A stretch of 64,000 nucleotides of DNA from Kappaphycus alvarezii (GCA_002205965.3 NADL03000001.1:1488001-1552000); one strand, 5' to 3'. Shown: positions 11,114 through 22,428, counted from the stretch's first letter. Translations and numbers: made by a program. The notes: generated by a model not told the origin, from the sequence alone.

Positions 11114-12430
11114 ATGGGCCCAAGGATTAAGATGACAAAAAACCCTAGCCTTTTCGATCCTCCCCTCTTCTCCCCAGATGGTGATCTCGAGGTGTGGAGA
11201 AAGCGCGTCGGCCAGTGGGCCGATTCTTTGAGGGTAGCTCATGACAAAGGTTCCGGTTGCCATCTTCAAACTATGTTTCGCTTGCTAGGTCGTACCCTTT
11301 ATGAGCGTGGTCTACCCGAAGCTCAAAAGGCCATAGTCGATGAAGCTCAAGACAAAGGGCAAATTGACTACCTTCAGATGGACAACCCCGTCGAGGCAGC
11401 TCTTCAAATTGTAAGGCTCGTCGCCGTCGATCCGTCAATTACAATGGTGACACGATTAATATCTTCGTACCAGAAAGTAACTGGATATCGCCGTGAAAAG
11501 AATGAGAAGCTTTCCTATTTCGTATCTCGCTTCCGTGGACTGACAGCTAAACACCTACTGCATTCTCAAGCTTCTTCTTCTTCCCAAATTGGAGAAGTTC
11601 TAGCAATCACTCTTCTGAACAACGCAATTTAGAAGAGGGTACTCTCACGAATGCTAAGCTACAACTCATTGCTCATGCAGAAGCAAGAGATCGCGAAGAA
11701 GAGAATGCTGATTCAGTTTTCAAGATTCATAAGTCGAAAGTTAGCGATTTGCAAGTATCGTCTCGGACTTGAAACATGTGAACCTCCCTACGGTTATGAC
11801 AATGGGACCCCTCAATTATCAGGAGCTTTTCAATTTCCGAGCTGATATTTCGGCTATTCAAGATCGCCTCCGTGATTTACTAAGAGTAATTTCCCCTGTT
11901 TGCGACCCTTCTCGTCAAGTCAATTTATCCAAAATATTTCTGTCCGCAAGCAAAACGTGTCGGTTGAACCTGGATGATGCTGTCCTTGTTCTGCGAACAC
12001 TCACCACGGCATCGAATTTGGAATCACCTTCAGTTTCCCTCAAGGAGGTTCAGGCCCTAGTAGATAAGAAGGTCAAGGCTTTCCTTTCCTCTCACTGAAA
12101 AGGTACATCTTCTGGTTTCGGCGCAAACCCTTTGGCCAAGCGGGCCATTCCCAAGGTGGCGACATACCTGGCGTGACTTCAAATGCTGCCCAAGGTAGCA
12201 CTCAGGACAATCTGAATAATCGTACGCGTCCCGGCCCTACGTCCAATAAGACGGCTACGCGGCCCTCTTAAGGCGACCGCCAGCCTCGTTGCTACGACTG
12301 TGATGAAGTTGGACACTATCGTGGAGATGATGCCTGCAAGCATCCGAGCGTTTACACCAAGAAAAAGAATGCTCGAGCTTCCGCTGGTTTATCGAATCCT
12401 AGCGAAAATGATCCTAATGCTAGAGACTCA
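11114..12430 (+). pseudogene. copia-2 gag with CCHC knuckle
   Basis: The open frame 11114-11632 gives an early gag segment (LFSPDGDLEVWRKRVGQWAD, typical of copia gag N-termini, then RLLGRTLYERGL and NEKLSYFVSRFRGL). A stop follows, and the frame resumes at 11769-12098 (FRADISAIQDRLRDLLRVIS). At 12290-12336 another stretch reads CYDCDEVGHYRGDDAC, a CX2CX4HX6C zinc knuckle that binds element RNA. There are at least two frameshifts and stops. Gag packages RNA into virus-like particles. The fold is inferred from place and knuckle; the N-terminal part is family-typical. Confidence 0.8.
11115..11131 (+). other. Possible primer-binding site of copia-2
   Basis: TGGGCCCAAGGATTAAG starts four bases after the 5' LTR. 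It begins with TGG as needed to pair with a tRNA CCA end. The tRNA is not identified. The first ATG of gag (11114) overlaps it, which is odd and argues that gag may start later, at the ATG in MTKNP. Confidence 0.3.
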
Positions 12431-12435
12431 TTTTT

Positions 12436-12850
12436 TTGGACAGGCTCCGGCAGTCAACAAGGCAGATGAGCTACGTTGCCTCGCACGGAGCCTTATCTGA
12501 TATCATGGAAAGTCAGCACGACCCAAATCCTATCGTCGACCCGGGTTGCCCTCGCAGCATTGGTGGAGAACTTGCGGCTTCTGCCCTGTGTAGTGCACTT
12601 TGCATAGTTTTCAAGCTTCGGGACTTGGATTGTGATCCGTTTCTTCATGATATGGTCACAATTGCAGCGACGCTGAAGTTACTGTGGGGATTTGGGATTT
12701 GTCGTTGACAGACCTGAATGGCGTGACTTTCAAAATTCCCTTCTAAATCACACTAGGAGACGGCTTCCTCCTTCTTGGAAACGATATCCTGCACAAGTGA
12801 TACCAATTAGGACCCGAAAATCTCCTCGCCGTCCCGCCTGGTGTCCGTGA
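12436..12850 (+). pseudogene. copia-2 aspartic protease
   Basis: After a frame change the reading PNPIVDPGCPRSIGGELAAS appears at about 12525-12585. This is the retropepsin active-site strand, in which the usual D-T-G is D-P-G. Further on, DLSLTDLNGVTFKIPF, then a stop, then LGDGFLLLGNDILH in another frame is the flap and the C-terminal G-x-D-I-L signature. It cleaves the gag-pol polyprotein in living elements. This copy has at least one frameshift and one stop. Confidence 0.75.
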
Positions 12851-14173
12851 TCTTTCTTCCCAACGCCTCGTTTTTCAGACGTACACTGCGACGTCTTCAT
12901 CTGATATCAATGCTGTTCTTACTTATCTTTTTGTTGTTCCTTCCAAAAATTCCCTTTCAAAACTTTCTTTACCTCTCAAAGCTATTTCTCTGAGACAAAA
13001 TCTAGGCGTGAAGACATGAATCGCCGTTTCACGGATGGCAAGATCGCAAAACGTTTTGCCAACAAGCTCCATGGGTACTCGCACCTACCTTTTGAAGACA
13101 TGGTGACTCTTTGTGAGCGCGGCGGTGTCATGACTCCTGTCCTGAAAAAAGCCCTCCAGTCCGCTGCCGATAAGTTCACCACTTGCAAAGAAACTGGCAG
13201 GCCGTTGCAGTCTCGGAAAGTATCATTCGGAAAAGCTCTATCCATTTTTAACGACCACCTCCAAATCGACTTCGTGTTCTTCCCCCAGTTCAGCAATGAA
13301 CCGGTACTCAATGTCGTCGATGTACACATCGCTTTCTCCGTTGCTTCTTTCATGCCGTCGCGCGAGATGGACAAAGTTTCCAGAGAGTTGGAGATCAAAT
13401 GGATCAACCTGCATGGTGTTCCTTCCAAGATTTCCTGGGATGTCGAGTTCTTCAACCGAAAATTGGGAGACGCGCTTCGTTACTTCGGTATAAAGTTCGA
13501 TCCTCGCCCGGCGCGTCGCCATAATAAGCTCGGCGTTGTCGAACGAAAGAACTCCGTCTTGCGCACGTTGGTTGAGCGGCTACTCAATGATGCGGAACAC
13601 TTCAGCAATACTCGAGGAATAGTGTGGGACAGAACTGAAGTTCTGTCGCGTGCAACGTTCCTGAGTAACGTGCTCTACGGTAGCAAGACGATGAGCAGTT
13701 TCGAATTGGCCCGTGGCTATACCCCTTCGCTCGTCTGTCTCCCCCAATCCGGTCTTTCTGTCGATCTCCGGAAGGCGCATCAAGAGCAGGTCGCAAAAAG
13801 GGCACTTCGGCTTGTCCAAAAGGGTCAGCAGCCAAACACTGTCCCTCCGTCCGCCCTGTCTCGCGGCGATAAAGTGTACTACTTCAAGAGAGGCCCCAAG
13901 TTCGGGACCTGGGAAATTGATTTCGTGCGCTCGACACCGCCGCATTTGGTTGTCATCTCCAATCGAGAAGACCATTCCGGTAAACCAGTGAAAGCTGCGT
14001 ATGAAGATATCTGTCAAGAACCTTCATCGGGTCTCTTAAAAGAACTTGACAAGATCGAATTCATATTACCTCGCAGTTATTCTGTCGTCGACGAAGACTT
14101 TCACGATTCCCTTGCAGACTTCGTAACGGAGACTTCTCACTCTTTCCTGAACTTGACGAAAGCACAACTCTGA
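12851..14173 (+). CDS. copia-2 integrase (long open part 13016-14173)
   Basis: A 385-codon stretch that is still open, the longest pol piece in the window. Early residues (HGYSHLPFEDMVTLCERGGV then KFTTCKETGRP) hold the H..H...C..C-like zinc-binding region of the integrase N-terminus. The rve core follows: LQIDFVFFPQF (first Asp, about residue 84), SWDVEFFNRKLGDALRYFGI (second Asp, about 140) and VVERKNSVLRTLVERLL (Glu, about 170), the D,D-35-E arrangement. The C-terminal third, RGDKVYYFKRGPKFGTWEID, is the SH3-like DNA-binding domain. Upstream reading (12851-13015) fits the protease-integrase linker but has a stop at about 13016. Integrase inserts the cDNA, giving the 5-bp duplication seen. 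The true start cannot be defined because it is part of a polyprotein. Confidence 0.9.
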
Positions 14174-15540
14174 AACAGTACAAGCTATTCCTGTCCCAGA
14201 TTCTCCTCCTCCAACTCCTCCAGCTGATGTACTGAAAGACCTAGATTTGGACGACACTGGAGATGTAGTCGACATGATCGATCAGGAGAAGTCGCTTTGG
14301 TCGCAACATAGAAGCTTCCAATACCGCTCTGCTTCTAAGAAACCATTGCGGGCTAATCAAACTTTCAGAGATGTTGCACCGCAAGCCATTACGCTTTGCA
14401 ACAAATTGTTCGGAACGCAACACAAAGCTTCCCCTCGACCGGTTGCTTTCGATATCACTTCTTCCCATGATCCCCCGCAGCCAGAAAAGGACATAGGAAC
14501 CTCGGCCTCAAATCCACCACCTTCTTTTCCCTATTCCTTGAAGTCTTCCGAACAAGAAATACTTCACAACATGTGCAAGGTGCTCGCCGACAAACCTGCA
14601 AGTGAATTTCAGTTGCAGTTGGCCCTGAGGTGGATTCTCGACAAGGCCATCGCTGCCGAGAAAGAGAACTACCTAAAGGCAGGGGCATACAAGGAAGTGC
14701 ACTATCGTTCACTTCCTCTCAATGCCAACGTTATCTACTCTCATCACTGCTTCCAACTCCGTTTCTCCGCCGACGCAGGCAAGCTGAGACTGAAATGCCG
14801 CCTCGTACCTCACGGTAATCGCGACAAAGAGAAGCACACTGTCCGGACGGATTCTTCAACGGCGCAATTCTCGTAATTCGCATCGTCCTTTCCTTGGCCG
14901 CCATTCTTCACTTCCGTCTTGCAAGTTCTACATCAAGCATGCCTACCTCCAAGCCGGCTATTTTTCTCGAGACATCTAGATGCGCCTTCCAAAGATTTGG
15001 GCTTCTTCTAGGCACATGCTTTGGAAAATACTCAAACCTCCTACGGTCTTGTTGAATCTGGCCGTCTGTGGCAGCTCGTGGTTGAAGCATGGATGAGGAA
15101 ATATGGAATGACCGCCATCCCGGGCCTACCACAGTTGTTTGCTCTCTACAAGTCAGATCTTTAAATCAGTCTTGTAGTCGCGAAGGTTGGACGACTTTCT
15201 TCTTGCTGGGGAGCCGGCAGCTATCCATGCCTTCCATGACGCCATCGGCAAGCGGTTTACCATCGCAACTTCGTATTCGACAAGGATCTTGTATTCAACC
15301 GGCTGCATATCCATCAAGACTCCAACGGGTCCATCCATGCTAATATGCAAGAGTACCTCGATAAGATTGAGGCTCTCTCATTACGGCGGCCCGTCGCAAG
15401 CAAGCAGCACAGCTAGCCGAAACTGCAGAGTTGACAGAGTACCAAGCACTCGCAGGATCTCTCAACTTCCTCAGCCATGGCGTCCTTCCACAAGCCTCCT
15501 TCACTGCGAGCAAAATCCAGCGCAAGTGGGTCACCTCCTG
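14174..15540 (+). pseudogene. copia-2 reverse transcriptase
   Basis: The open part at 14247-14876 runs from the integrase-RT linker into the RT N-terminus (ALRWILDKAIAAEKENYLKA, RLKCRLVPHGNRDKEKHTVR, the strand with K.R.V..G). After a stop the fingers/palm start is legible as IVLSLAAILHFRLAS then KPAIFLETS. LDDFLLAGEPAAIHAFHDAI at about 15187 has the catalytic DD followed by the usual LLAG. Between these, at least three frameshifts occur (about 14875, 14925, 15060). It copies element RNA to DNA. Confidence 0.85.
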
Positions 15541-16101
15541 GTTTCGCACCTACTAACCGCCAACTCAATGCTCGCGAAGTTGCGTACCCTCTCCCCATCG
15601 ATTCGCTTCCTAGCTCCTAAATCTCTCGCCAACCCCGCTTACCTCGCATTCTCCGATGCCAGTCAAGGATCATCTTCGTATGTAAAAACTGGATACCTGT
15701 CAGGGATGTTCCTGCCGGCAGGGGGTGGGGATATCTTCCATGTCCTTGACTGGAGCAGCAGCAAACAGGCAAGGATCAGCTTTTCTTCGATCCTAGCGGA
15801 GATCCAAGCCGCCGCTAGCTCCGCAGATCGCGCATCTTTGCTCGCAGATCGAATTGAAGCCGTCCACAGAAGCCCGGTGAAACCTCCATTTGTCCTGACT
15901 GTCGATTCTCATGGCTTGTACTCGACGATCACAACGCTTCACGAGGGAACTGACTATCGTTTACGTCCAATTGTTTCTCACCTCCGAGATTCCTTCGAGT
16001 ACGGCGAGATAACATCAGTGCAATGGATCACTGTCAACAGAACCTGGCCGACGCCCTCACAAAACGGAACGTCGTCATGTTCCGGAAGCTTAATGAAGTA
16101 A
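15541..16101 (+). pseudogene. copia-2 RNase H
   Basis: Reads ANPAYLAFSDASQGSSS (first Asp), SFSSILAEIQAAASSADRAS (Glu) and FVLTVDSHGLYSTITTLHE (second Asp), the three acidic residues of the copia RNase H. The end VQWITVNRTWPTPSQNG shows a frameshift just before the family's LADALTK motif, which is legible in another frame at about 16045-16070. It degrades RNA in the RNA-DNA hybrid. Pol ends near 16100, leaving 1.8 kb before the 3' LTR. Confidence 0.85.
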
Positions 16102-16195
16102 TGTTTTGGTCTTCTTAATCCAGATATCCTCCGACATGCGAAACGCATCAAAGGAACGGCTAATCACAGTACCACGGAAGATTCGTAAGGCTTCT

Positions 16196-17485
16196 TTATT
16201 CTTCATCAGAGACTTCTACTTTCCTGCGCGGGTTCTTCTTATTCCCATGTTCTTCTGAACGTCTCTTCTTCCTTGCACGCCTGATTGCTACTGGGATCTT
16301 TCTATTCTTTCCCTTGACCTTCTTCTGCGCAGTCAGTAGTCGAACTTCCGTTATCCTCTCCAACTCGAATCCATCACCGATGCAGGCTCGCAGCGCTCCT
16401 CCTTACATCTTCAAGGCGAATCGCTCTGCACTGTCGATGATCAATCTGCAATGCTTCCTTGCGTCAAGAACAACCACGTGATCAACCGATTCTTCGTGAA
16501 CATCTGTACCGACAAGCCGCACAAGGAAAAACCCGTTGCCAGCCCTTCGGCCATGCAGAGAGCTCTGTAGGGCATGGCTGGGTTCCTTCTTCAGGCGATA
16601 GCGTCCCATGCGAGTCTCTAACCATCGCTGCGCATCCGCAAGTCTCCGAGCAGGAACCGGTCCGAAGTCAAGCAGTTCTTTTGCGACTTCCTCCCCGATG
16701 ATGGCTCGTATCGCATTCGCTAAAGCCGCGCGTACTCATTCCCCATGAATTGCAAAGCAAAAGACAGGCTCCTCCTTGACGACGAATGGAGCAGTGTTCC
16801 TAACCTTCTGCCTTGCTCCTGGACCTCCCAACATCACAAACGAGTCTGCGTGCGCTCTGCAGTAGTCGTAGAAACAAAGAAAGTACTCAACGCGCCCGTG
16901 AAGGCTCTGCTTCAGCTGCACGAGGTTTAGGGGAGTGTAGACTTCGCTTCGCTCTTCTACATCGCTCATAATTGGAATTACAACTTCCTCAACGTATACG
17001 CTTTGTGACTGAAGGGTGAAGAAATCCATCAACCAAAAGGTCTTCCTTCCTCCAAACTGCTCGTGCGAAGCGTAGTACCGACCTCCCAAATAACCTTCAA
17101 CAGCTCCATAACTGTACATCAACCTCTTCACCTCCCAATGTCCCTCGTTTCTCTCATTGCCTTGCTTCTTGAACTGCAATATCCCAAGTCGACGAAGGCC
17201 CTCTACCATGAACGTCCGCCCTTCTCTATCACCAAGCCAACCATTGATTACCTTTCCATCATAGTCCTTCAAGCCATCAACAAAGTGCTTCATCCTTGTC
17301 CGCACCCACCTCCCAGCAACCATCAGCTCGCAATGCTTCTCCTCATCCTTACCCTCCGTGATACGGAAGCCCTCAATCGACCTTACCTTACCTTCAATCG
17401 TCCCCGCAATACCCTCCGCACACGCTCTACGCCGCCCGTACCCTGGCATTGGCACTCTGTAGGTTGCAGGCGACGCATCACGCAC
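16196..17485 (-). pseudogene. Antisense papain-like cysteine-protease-like gene of copia-2
   Basis: One minus-strand frame stays in register for 430 codons from the ATG at 17485 to TAA at 16196-16198, broken only by TGA at 16736-16738 (codon 250) and TAA at 16403-16405. That is remarkable given how broken pol is. Residues 1-249 are unfamiliar (aromatic-rich, e.g. YLGGRYYASHEQFGGRKTFW). The second half looks like a papain fold: HGE-[TGA]-VRAALANAIRAIIGEEVA at the nucleophile helix, then RLADAQRWLETRMGRY, then GNGFFLVRLVG, DHVVVLDAR (His336) and LIIDSAERFAL (Asp351), then EITEVR-like ERITEVRLL and a Lys/Arg-rich tail. The Cys position is exactly the TGA. The same domain lies at 31532-32237 and 42640-44280, also antisense to an LTR element. 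Function unknown; the protease fold is my inference from the C/H/D spacing. Confidence 0.7.
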
Positions 17486-17905
17486 GCGTTAGGGGGTTGA
17501 GGGTTGATCAGAGGAGGAGGCATATCGGAATTCGCAGTAGGAGGGATGGGGATGATGGAGTGTAAGGGAAAAAGGGATGATTGAGAGGAGGATAGAGGGA
17601 CGGAAGTGGAAAGGAAGTGGGCTGGGAACACCAATTGAGAAGAAATAAGGTTTATTATAGGTGAAAGGGAAGGATACTATGTGGGAAATGTGCATGCTAT
17701 GGGGAACGACAAAGGATGTAATGTACAGAGAGGGATGAATCAAGGGTGGACGACCCTCTTCCATATATGTTGGGGTCGTCAACCTGTTCCGTTGGTGGGA
17801 GGAAAATGCTTATTGTCGACGGGAGTGCAATTCCAAATGCAGGATGACTCTCCTGGGTTGACCCCGCCTTCAACGAAATCGCAGAATTTGGGTTCAACGG
17901 GGGTG

Positions 17906-18247
17906 TGTGGCGTGGTGGAATTGTGGCCACCATCGACAGACAGTGAATATCCTCCCAAATATTTACAGTTTACTAATTTCCTGGGTGACACGGGAGTTCT
18001 CGAATTCTCCCATGCCCATAAAAAAAAGAGAGCTACCGTGGGTATCTTAAGCACCCGGGGGTAGGCGCTTGCTACCCTTTCCACCTCGCCGACCCATTTC
18101 CTTTCAACCGTCTCGAGACTGACCATCCTTTATCCCCGCTTCCTTCCGTCCTTTTATTTACTCATTTTACTTACTCCCTCTACCGCTGCGCTACAGAGCC
18201 GGCTACTCTCCGTCTCTTTCTCTTCTTTACTGTCCCGGCTCTGCACA
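17906..18247 (+). repeat. copia-2 3' LTR
   Basis: About 342 bp, begins TGTGGCGTGGTGG and ends CTCTGCACA. It pairs with the 5' LTR. The upstream ACGGGGGTG could be a very short polypurine tract. Confidence 0.95.
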
Positions 18248-18252
18248 AGTAT
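18248..18252. repeat. copia-2 right target-site duplication AGTAT
   Basis: Five bases identical to 10765-10769, immediately after the CACA end of the 3' LTR. Confidence 0.9.
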
Positions 18253-18257
18253 AAATC

Positions 18258-19510
18258 TTGTACCTACTAGAAATCACCCAAGAGTGCAGTGAAGACACAG
18301 AAGTTTTGAACGCTCCAGTTGAATCCAAATACTTTACCCAAATGTGCTTCAAAGCCTACGTCGAGTCTCTGAAGCCGTTCCTCGACACCACCATCGACCT
18401 TGAAGACACACAGATCTCTTTCCAGCTTCTGCGTAACTGTTTCGGTGTTTGCAAGATTGGCTACCTGTCACGCGTGGTGCCACCATCATGCACAGCAGAG
18501 GGCACTGCAAAATTTGATGAGATGATGGAGAGCTGCGTGCGGAAATTAGCCGGGGGAGTACTTGACTCTGACATATTTTGAGAAATGAAGCTCCAAGTCA
18601 AGCTGATGACGGAAAATTCATCCGTTTGGGTGGGATTCACATCCAAAAAGTCCATTGCAGCCGATGCCTTCCTCTCATCCAGCTCGGCGTCAAACCAGTT
18701 GTGCTCAGCCCTTCTGTCCCATTCCATCAGAGATATGGCAACATACCAAGACACCTTAGACGCCCGCAGAGCTTGGTCCCTTTCATGCACAAAATCTAGG
18801 ATTCTCCCCTTCAGTGCCTTCTACTCCAGCCAAACCCATCGCAGAGGTCCTTGACGGATGCAATTCACGAAAGAGTGCATGAAGAGCTACCCCTCGGCGA
18901 CAACAGGAGGCAGGCTTTTCGGGCCTCCATGGCTCTCCCCGGTGTGAAAGCATGGGTGCACTGTGCCATCTCCGGGCCTTACACAAATATTGAACCAAGC
19001 GAATTCTCGTTATGACTCCAGTATTATTGCCAAGTCCCACTTTTCGCTCCGCAGACACCATGCCCAAAGAGGACCTGCCCCGAAATGCTCGATTATTTCG
19101 GCGACCACCTCTTTCATTGCTTGCACGGAAGCGAAAGGAAGAGGCGCCACGACCTTCAGGTCGGTCTAATGGGCAGTGATCCGAAAAAGGCAGCTCGACA
19201 TCTAGTCGTGGAACGCGAGAAGGCCGCTACCGCACCAGAACCTATATTAGCGCAATGTGGCATACCGGCGGAGCGGACTTTTTCGACATCACCTTCGTCA
19301 ACCCTTGACAGCATCCCGCAGGAGAGTTCGCAACTTCAACCGCTGGCCTCACTCAATGCTGCGAAACACGCGAAAGTCAGGAGATATGAGTCATTTATAT
19401 CGAATTCTGCCAGAGATACACTCATTCCCGTCCACTCGCTTACCGTAATTCCTATTGGAAAGTGCGCCCTCACTTTAGGAAATTCAGCTAACCTATTTTT
19501 CAATCATTAG
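18258..19510 (+). pseudogene. Non-LTR reverse transcriptase-like pseudogene
   Basis: The open stretch 18258-18581 has ISFQLLRNCFGVCKIGYLSR then VVPPSC and FDEMMESCVRKLAGG, the conserved thumb/connection region downstream of the RT palm in a common RT-like family (RLL..C.GVC+..+L.R..P). Later frames give ELPLGDNRRQAFRASMALPG then VKAWVHC (18880-18965), CPKRTCPEMLDYFGDHLFHC (19060-19120; a C...C...DH..HC zinc-like motif) and ASLNAAKHAKVRRYESF (19345-19395). Frameshifts occur near 18580, 18850 and 19200. It begins a few bases after copia-2; the element is inserted at or near its coding start. The palm with its catalytic Asp pair is not present. Confidence 0.7.
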
Positions 19511-19698
19511 GGATCTTACGGCTGAAAAATTCTGATATTCTGCGCTCATATTTCTGCAATACGTGTCCACCTTGCAAATTATTTGCAGAAGTGGAACCAG
19601 TGCGCGTGGTGTACAATCCTGAAATGTGAAGATTTAGTGATGCCCTGTTAGCAACATTCCCTGTCATCTCCTGCCCTTTTTGCAGCATCGACAGCTTC

Positions 19699-20560
19699 GT
19701 GGCTTGCCTTCTCTGGGCATGCGCAATGAATCAAGCTCCTTTGCCCACCGCGGCAACTCACACAACCGCCGCAATTGAGCCAAAGCTCCCATTCCTGCCA
19801 CAGCTCACATCCTCCACTACAACAACAACTCTAGCGAAGCCTGCAGGTCCGGGTAGGCGATCTAAGTTCTCTTCCGATGGGACTTAGTCCTCTTACGCGA
19901 AATCGCGGCGTGCAAAGCTCAATCGCCCCTACAGGGGAGACCGAGAGCGGTTTGAGATAGCGGCAAGCAAGGCGAACGCAACTAAGAAGCTATCATCCAG
20001 GGTAACCTGGAAGGCTCTGCAAGATCGCTACAAGCGATTGCAGTCTAGGTTTGACGAGGAGGATAGGACTCAGCGCGTAATGAGTGGCATTGGAGGGGAG
20101 GTGTCTGAAATGGAGGAACTCCTTGCGCTCATGAAGAGGACCGCGACGACCTCATCTCTCAGCGAACGTGAGAAGGGAGAGGGAGGAAAAGCGTGAGAGG
20201 GAGAAGGAGCGATTGGGAGCTGTGATTCGTCACGAGCGACTAGGAGCAGAGCGTTGGCGTCGATGTGAAGGAGAGCGGCGATAGAGGCTGGAAGTTCAGG
20301 AATGGAGACTGGGAGAATGAGTTCTAACACACGTGTACGGAAGAGGAAGGTTTCTGTGCTTGACATGCAGGACGAAATGGCGTTTGTTGAGGCACTGCAG
20401 CGATCGGATATGGCGCGCATTGATGTCGAGACAAGAAACTCGAGCTCTCTTCTTCAATTCAAGGATGCACAAGAGGAGCGCAAACGGGCTCGGAAGAGAG
20501 AAAGGAGGAGCGTGAAGCTGCTGCCGAACTAGAGCTCAAAAAGATAAGCTAATGATGGAC
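19699..20560 (+). pseudogene. Harbinger-1 Myb/SANT-like DNA-binding gene
   Basis: The frame from 19699 has one TAG at about 19886, then reads RPYRGDRERFEIAASKANAT, RVTWKALQDRYKRLQSRFDE and VMSGIGGEVSEMEELLALMK. This is the trihelix/Myb-like helix with W..+..R+..L, followed by the G(I/V)GGEV.EM..LL segment that I associate with transposon-encoded Myb proteins. A long charged coiled-coil-like tail follows (20302-20532, many Glu/Arg, ERKRARKRERRSVKLL). It partners with the transposase on the opposite strand at 20536-21844; in PIF/Harbinger elements the Myb-like protein helps bring the transposase to the nucleus and to its ends. It ends where the transposase ends, so the two are convergent. Confidence 0.65.
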
Positions 20561-21844
20561 GCTATGACAGCTTGTTTGGCTTCGGCACGGTCGAGCAGGC
20601 TGACTGCGAGGCCCTCCAATGGGTGGCGCTGGAGCTCCTCCGCCCTAAGTCCTCCGCTACGGCACCTCGCGCTCGCAAGCTGCCCTCCGGCGCCTTCGCT
20701 GCGAAATTTGGGCTCGGAGCTCCAGCGCCACCCAATGGGGCCTCTTTTACTTCTCCATGACAGAAACTCCTCTAGCCTCGGCGGCTCACACCTAAATAAA
20801 CGGATGTCTGGTTTCTGTAAAAGCAGTTTCTGATGTTGCATAGCAGCATCGCGGCGAGGTACAGCGAGCCACGGGTAGCTGCAAAACGCGCATCTTGAGG
20901 GGAATCTACTGTAGTCCAAGTACGTTTTCACCTCCTTAAACATCCATTCTACTGTTATGCGGGCGCAGCCATCGCTTTGTTGAAAGCGGACTGGTCGGCA
21001 TTCAGGTTTGAGCCCTGGAACGGAATCTCGAGGTGTTCGCATGTTGTATCCGCTGTCGCCGAATATAAGTACTGCTGGTTACCTAAAGCATCACTTCTTC
21101 GAGCTTTGCGTCGAGACCAGAGCGAGAATAAAGCGTCCAGTCATGACGTCATCCTTCAACCGGACCGTACAAATGGTAGAACATTCCATCAGCTGTAGTA
21201 ACCGCTTGAAACTTTAGTGCGTGCTTTCTCTTATGTCCATTGTAGACAACGTTCTGTAGAGCAGAATCATCCGGGCAAGCAATTTCAATTACAGTACCAT
21301 CGATGTACCGATGCAGTTATCGAGAGCTCCGACCCTATCCCTCACTTTAGTTGCCCAGTATGCAGCCTTCAAATCAGTGTAGCATACAGTATCGACAAGT
21401 TAAAAGATGCCCTAGCCTGCCAAAGGCATCCGTACACTCCCAAAAGATTTCGGAAAGTTGGGGTGCGTGCTTGCGGAACATGAGTTCAAGATCGCTCCAT
21501 CGCTGAGGTGTAGAAAGTTTTCAGAAGAACACAGGTTGCGAGGAGCCTTGTGCTAAAGTATGTGTTCCTTCGCTTAGTTTATTCTTCCGCACCGCTAGTG
21601 ACGACATCTACATTTTAAGAGACTTTCGTAAGAATCGAAAGTGCACCAGGCACTGTTCGTCGCCCATTTGTTGGAACACTTGCTCAAATGAAGTAGTGGA
21701 TATGAGTCGGCCTCGCGCTATGTAAGAGTTGTAGTTGCGCTGCATAGTAATGTACTTTTGAAATGCCGTGCACAGCAGAGCGCTGTCGACGTCCTGTTGC
21801 TCGACGGTGGATAAGATAGCGCAGTGCAGCAGTCCAAAAAACAA
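20536..21844 (-). pseudogene. Harbinger-1 DDE transposase (PIF/Harbinger)
   Basis: Minus-strand pieces in order: EQCLVHFRFLRKSLKM (about 21660), RWSDLELMFRKHAPQLSEIF (about 21500), IDGTVIEIACPDDSALQNVV with YNGHKRKHALKFQAV (about 21300-21200; first Asp in the IDGT strand), LYGPVEG then RHDWTLYSRSGLD, and in 21042-20536 VRFQQSDGCARITVEWMFKE with the catalytic Glu in RITVEW. This is a DDE_Tnp_4-type Harbinger transposase. At least four frameshifts or stops. Its 3' end meets the Myb-like gene from the other side. I did not find convincing terminal repeats for this copy. Confidence 0.8.
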
Positions 21845-22105
21845 AGACGACGGTGAGTGATTGCTCTGCTTTCCCTTTTCTGGGAGCCTCGCGGAACGGA
21901 CATGGCAGAAGAGCTTGGGTTAGAAGATTAAGATATAGCCCAACCCCCTCAAGGGTAATGCTCAAATGAGGTCGCACCGTAAACAGTACTCACTGTAACT
22001 TCAGCAATTCGCTATGTTTCTCATGTGAGCAATGTCTTACAGAAAAATTTACACTAACATTGCAGAACTATTGCAGAAGTCACACGCACCGTAGATATGT
22101 ATTAA

Positions 22106-22123
22106 AGCATCTCTAGTCTGTGC
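22106..22123 (+). repeat. Harbinger-2 left terminal inverted repeat
   Basis: AGCATCTCTAGTCTGTGC, inverted partner at 25001-25018. Confidence 0.7.
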
Positions 22124-22428
22124 CGTATTTTTGTAATTCTATTTGATTTTACGGATAGAAAAAAATGATACTATACGCCGCAAGAAAATTTCTATTGAAT
22201 GAAAGCTGCCATGAAAATAGGGATTGAATAATCATTATTTTCTCAGAAATAAGGACCGTTCAATCCGTGTTCTAATCTTCGTGCTCTGATAGGCACGAAG
22301 ATTGGCGGGAACACCGAAACGGCAATGTACTCCATCATTGCGCTTGCCATGTCACCCGAACTTCGCACTGTCCAACAACACCCATACCGCTATCTTCATT
22401 CACAACTCTCCTCTACTTTCGCACGAGC

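Larger units (their letters stand above)
10770..18247 (+). mobile_element. copia-2: Ty1/copia element with LTRs and target duplication
   Basis: A 7.5-kb plus-strand element bounded by two LTRs of about 341 bp that start TGTGGCGTGGTGG and end CACA. The 5-bp sequence AGTAT stands immediately outside both ends (10765-10769 and 18248-18252), so the insertion boundaries are exact. Inside, in order: gag with a zinc knuckle, protease, integrase, RT, RNase H, which is the Ty1/copia order. Beyond pol there is an unusual 1.8-kb 3' region holding a long gene on the opposite strand (16196-17485). The pol genes are broken in several places, whereas integrase (13016-14173) is still open. It is inserted between two stretches of RT-like pseudogene. 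Confidence 0.95.

Noticed and set aside
13238..14017. Antisense open stretches over copia-2 integrase
   Set aside because: Shadows of the clearly coding plus-strand integrase.
17383..17782. Other minus-strand open stretches overlapping the start of the copia-2 antisense gene
   Set aside because: Proline/serine runs in shifted frames; the long frame starting at 17485 alone continues into the shared domain.
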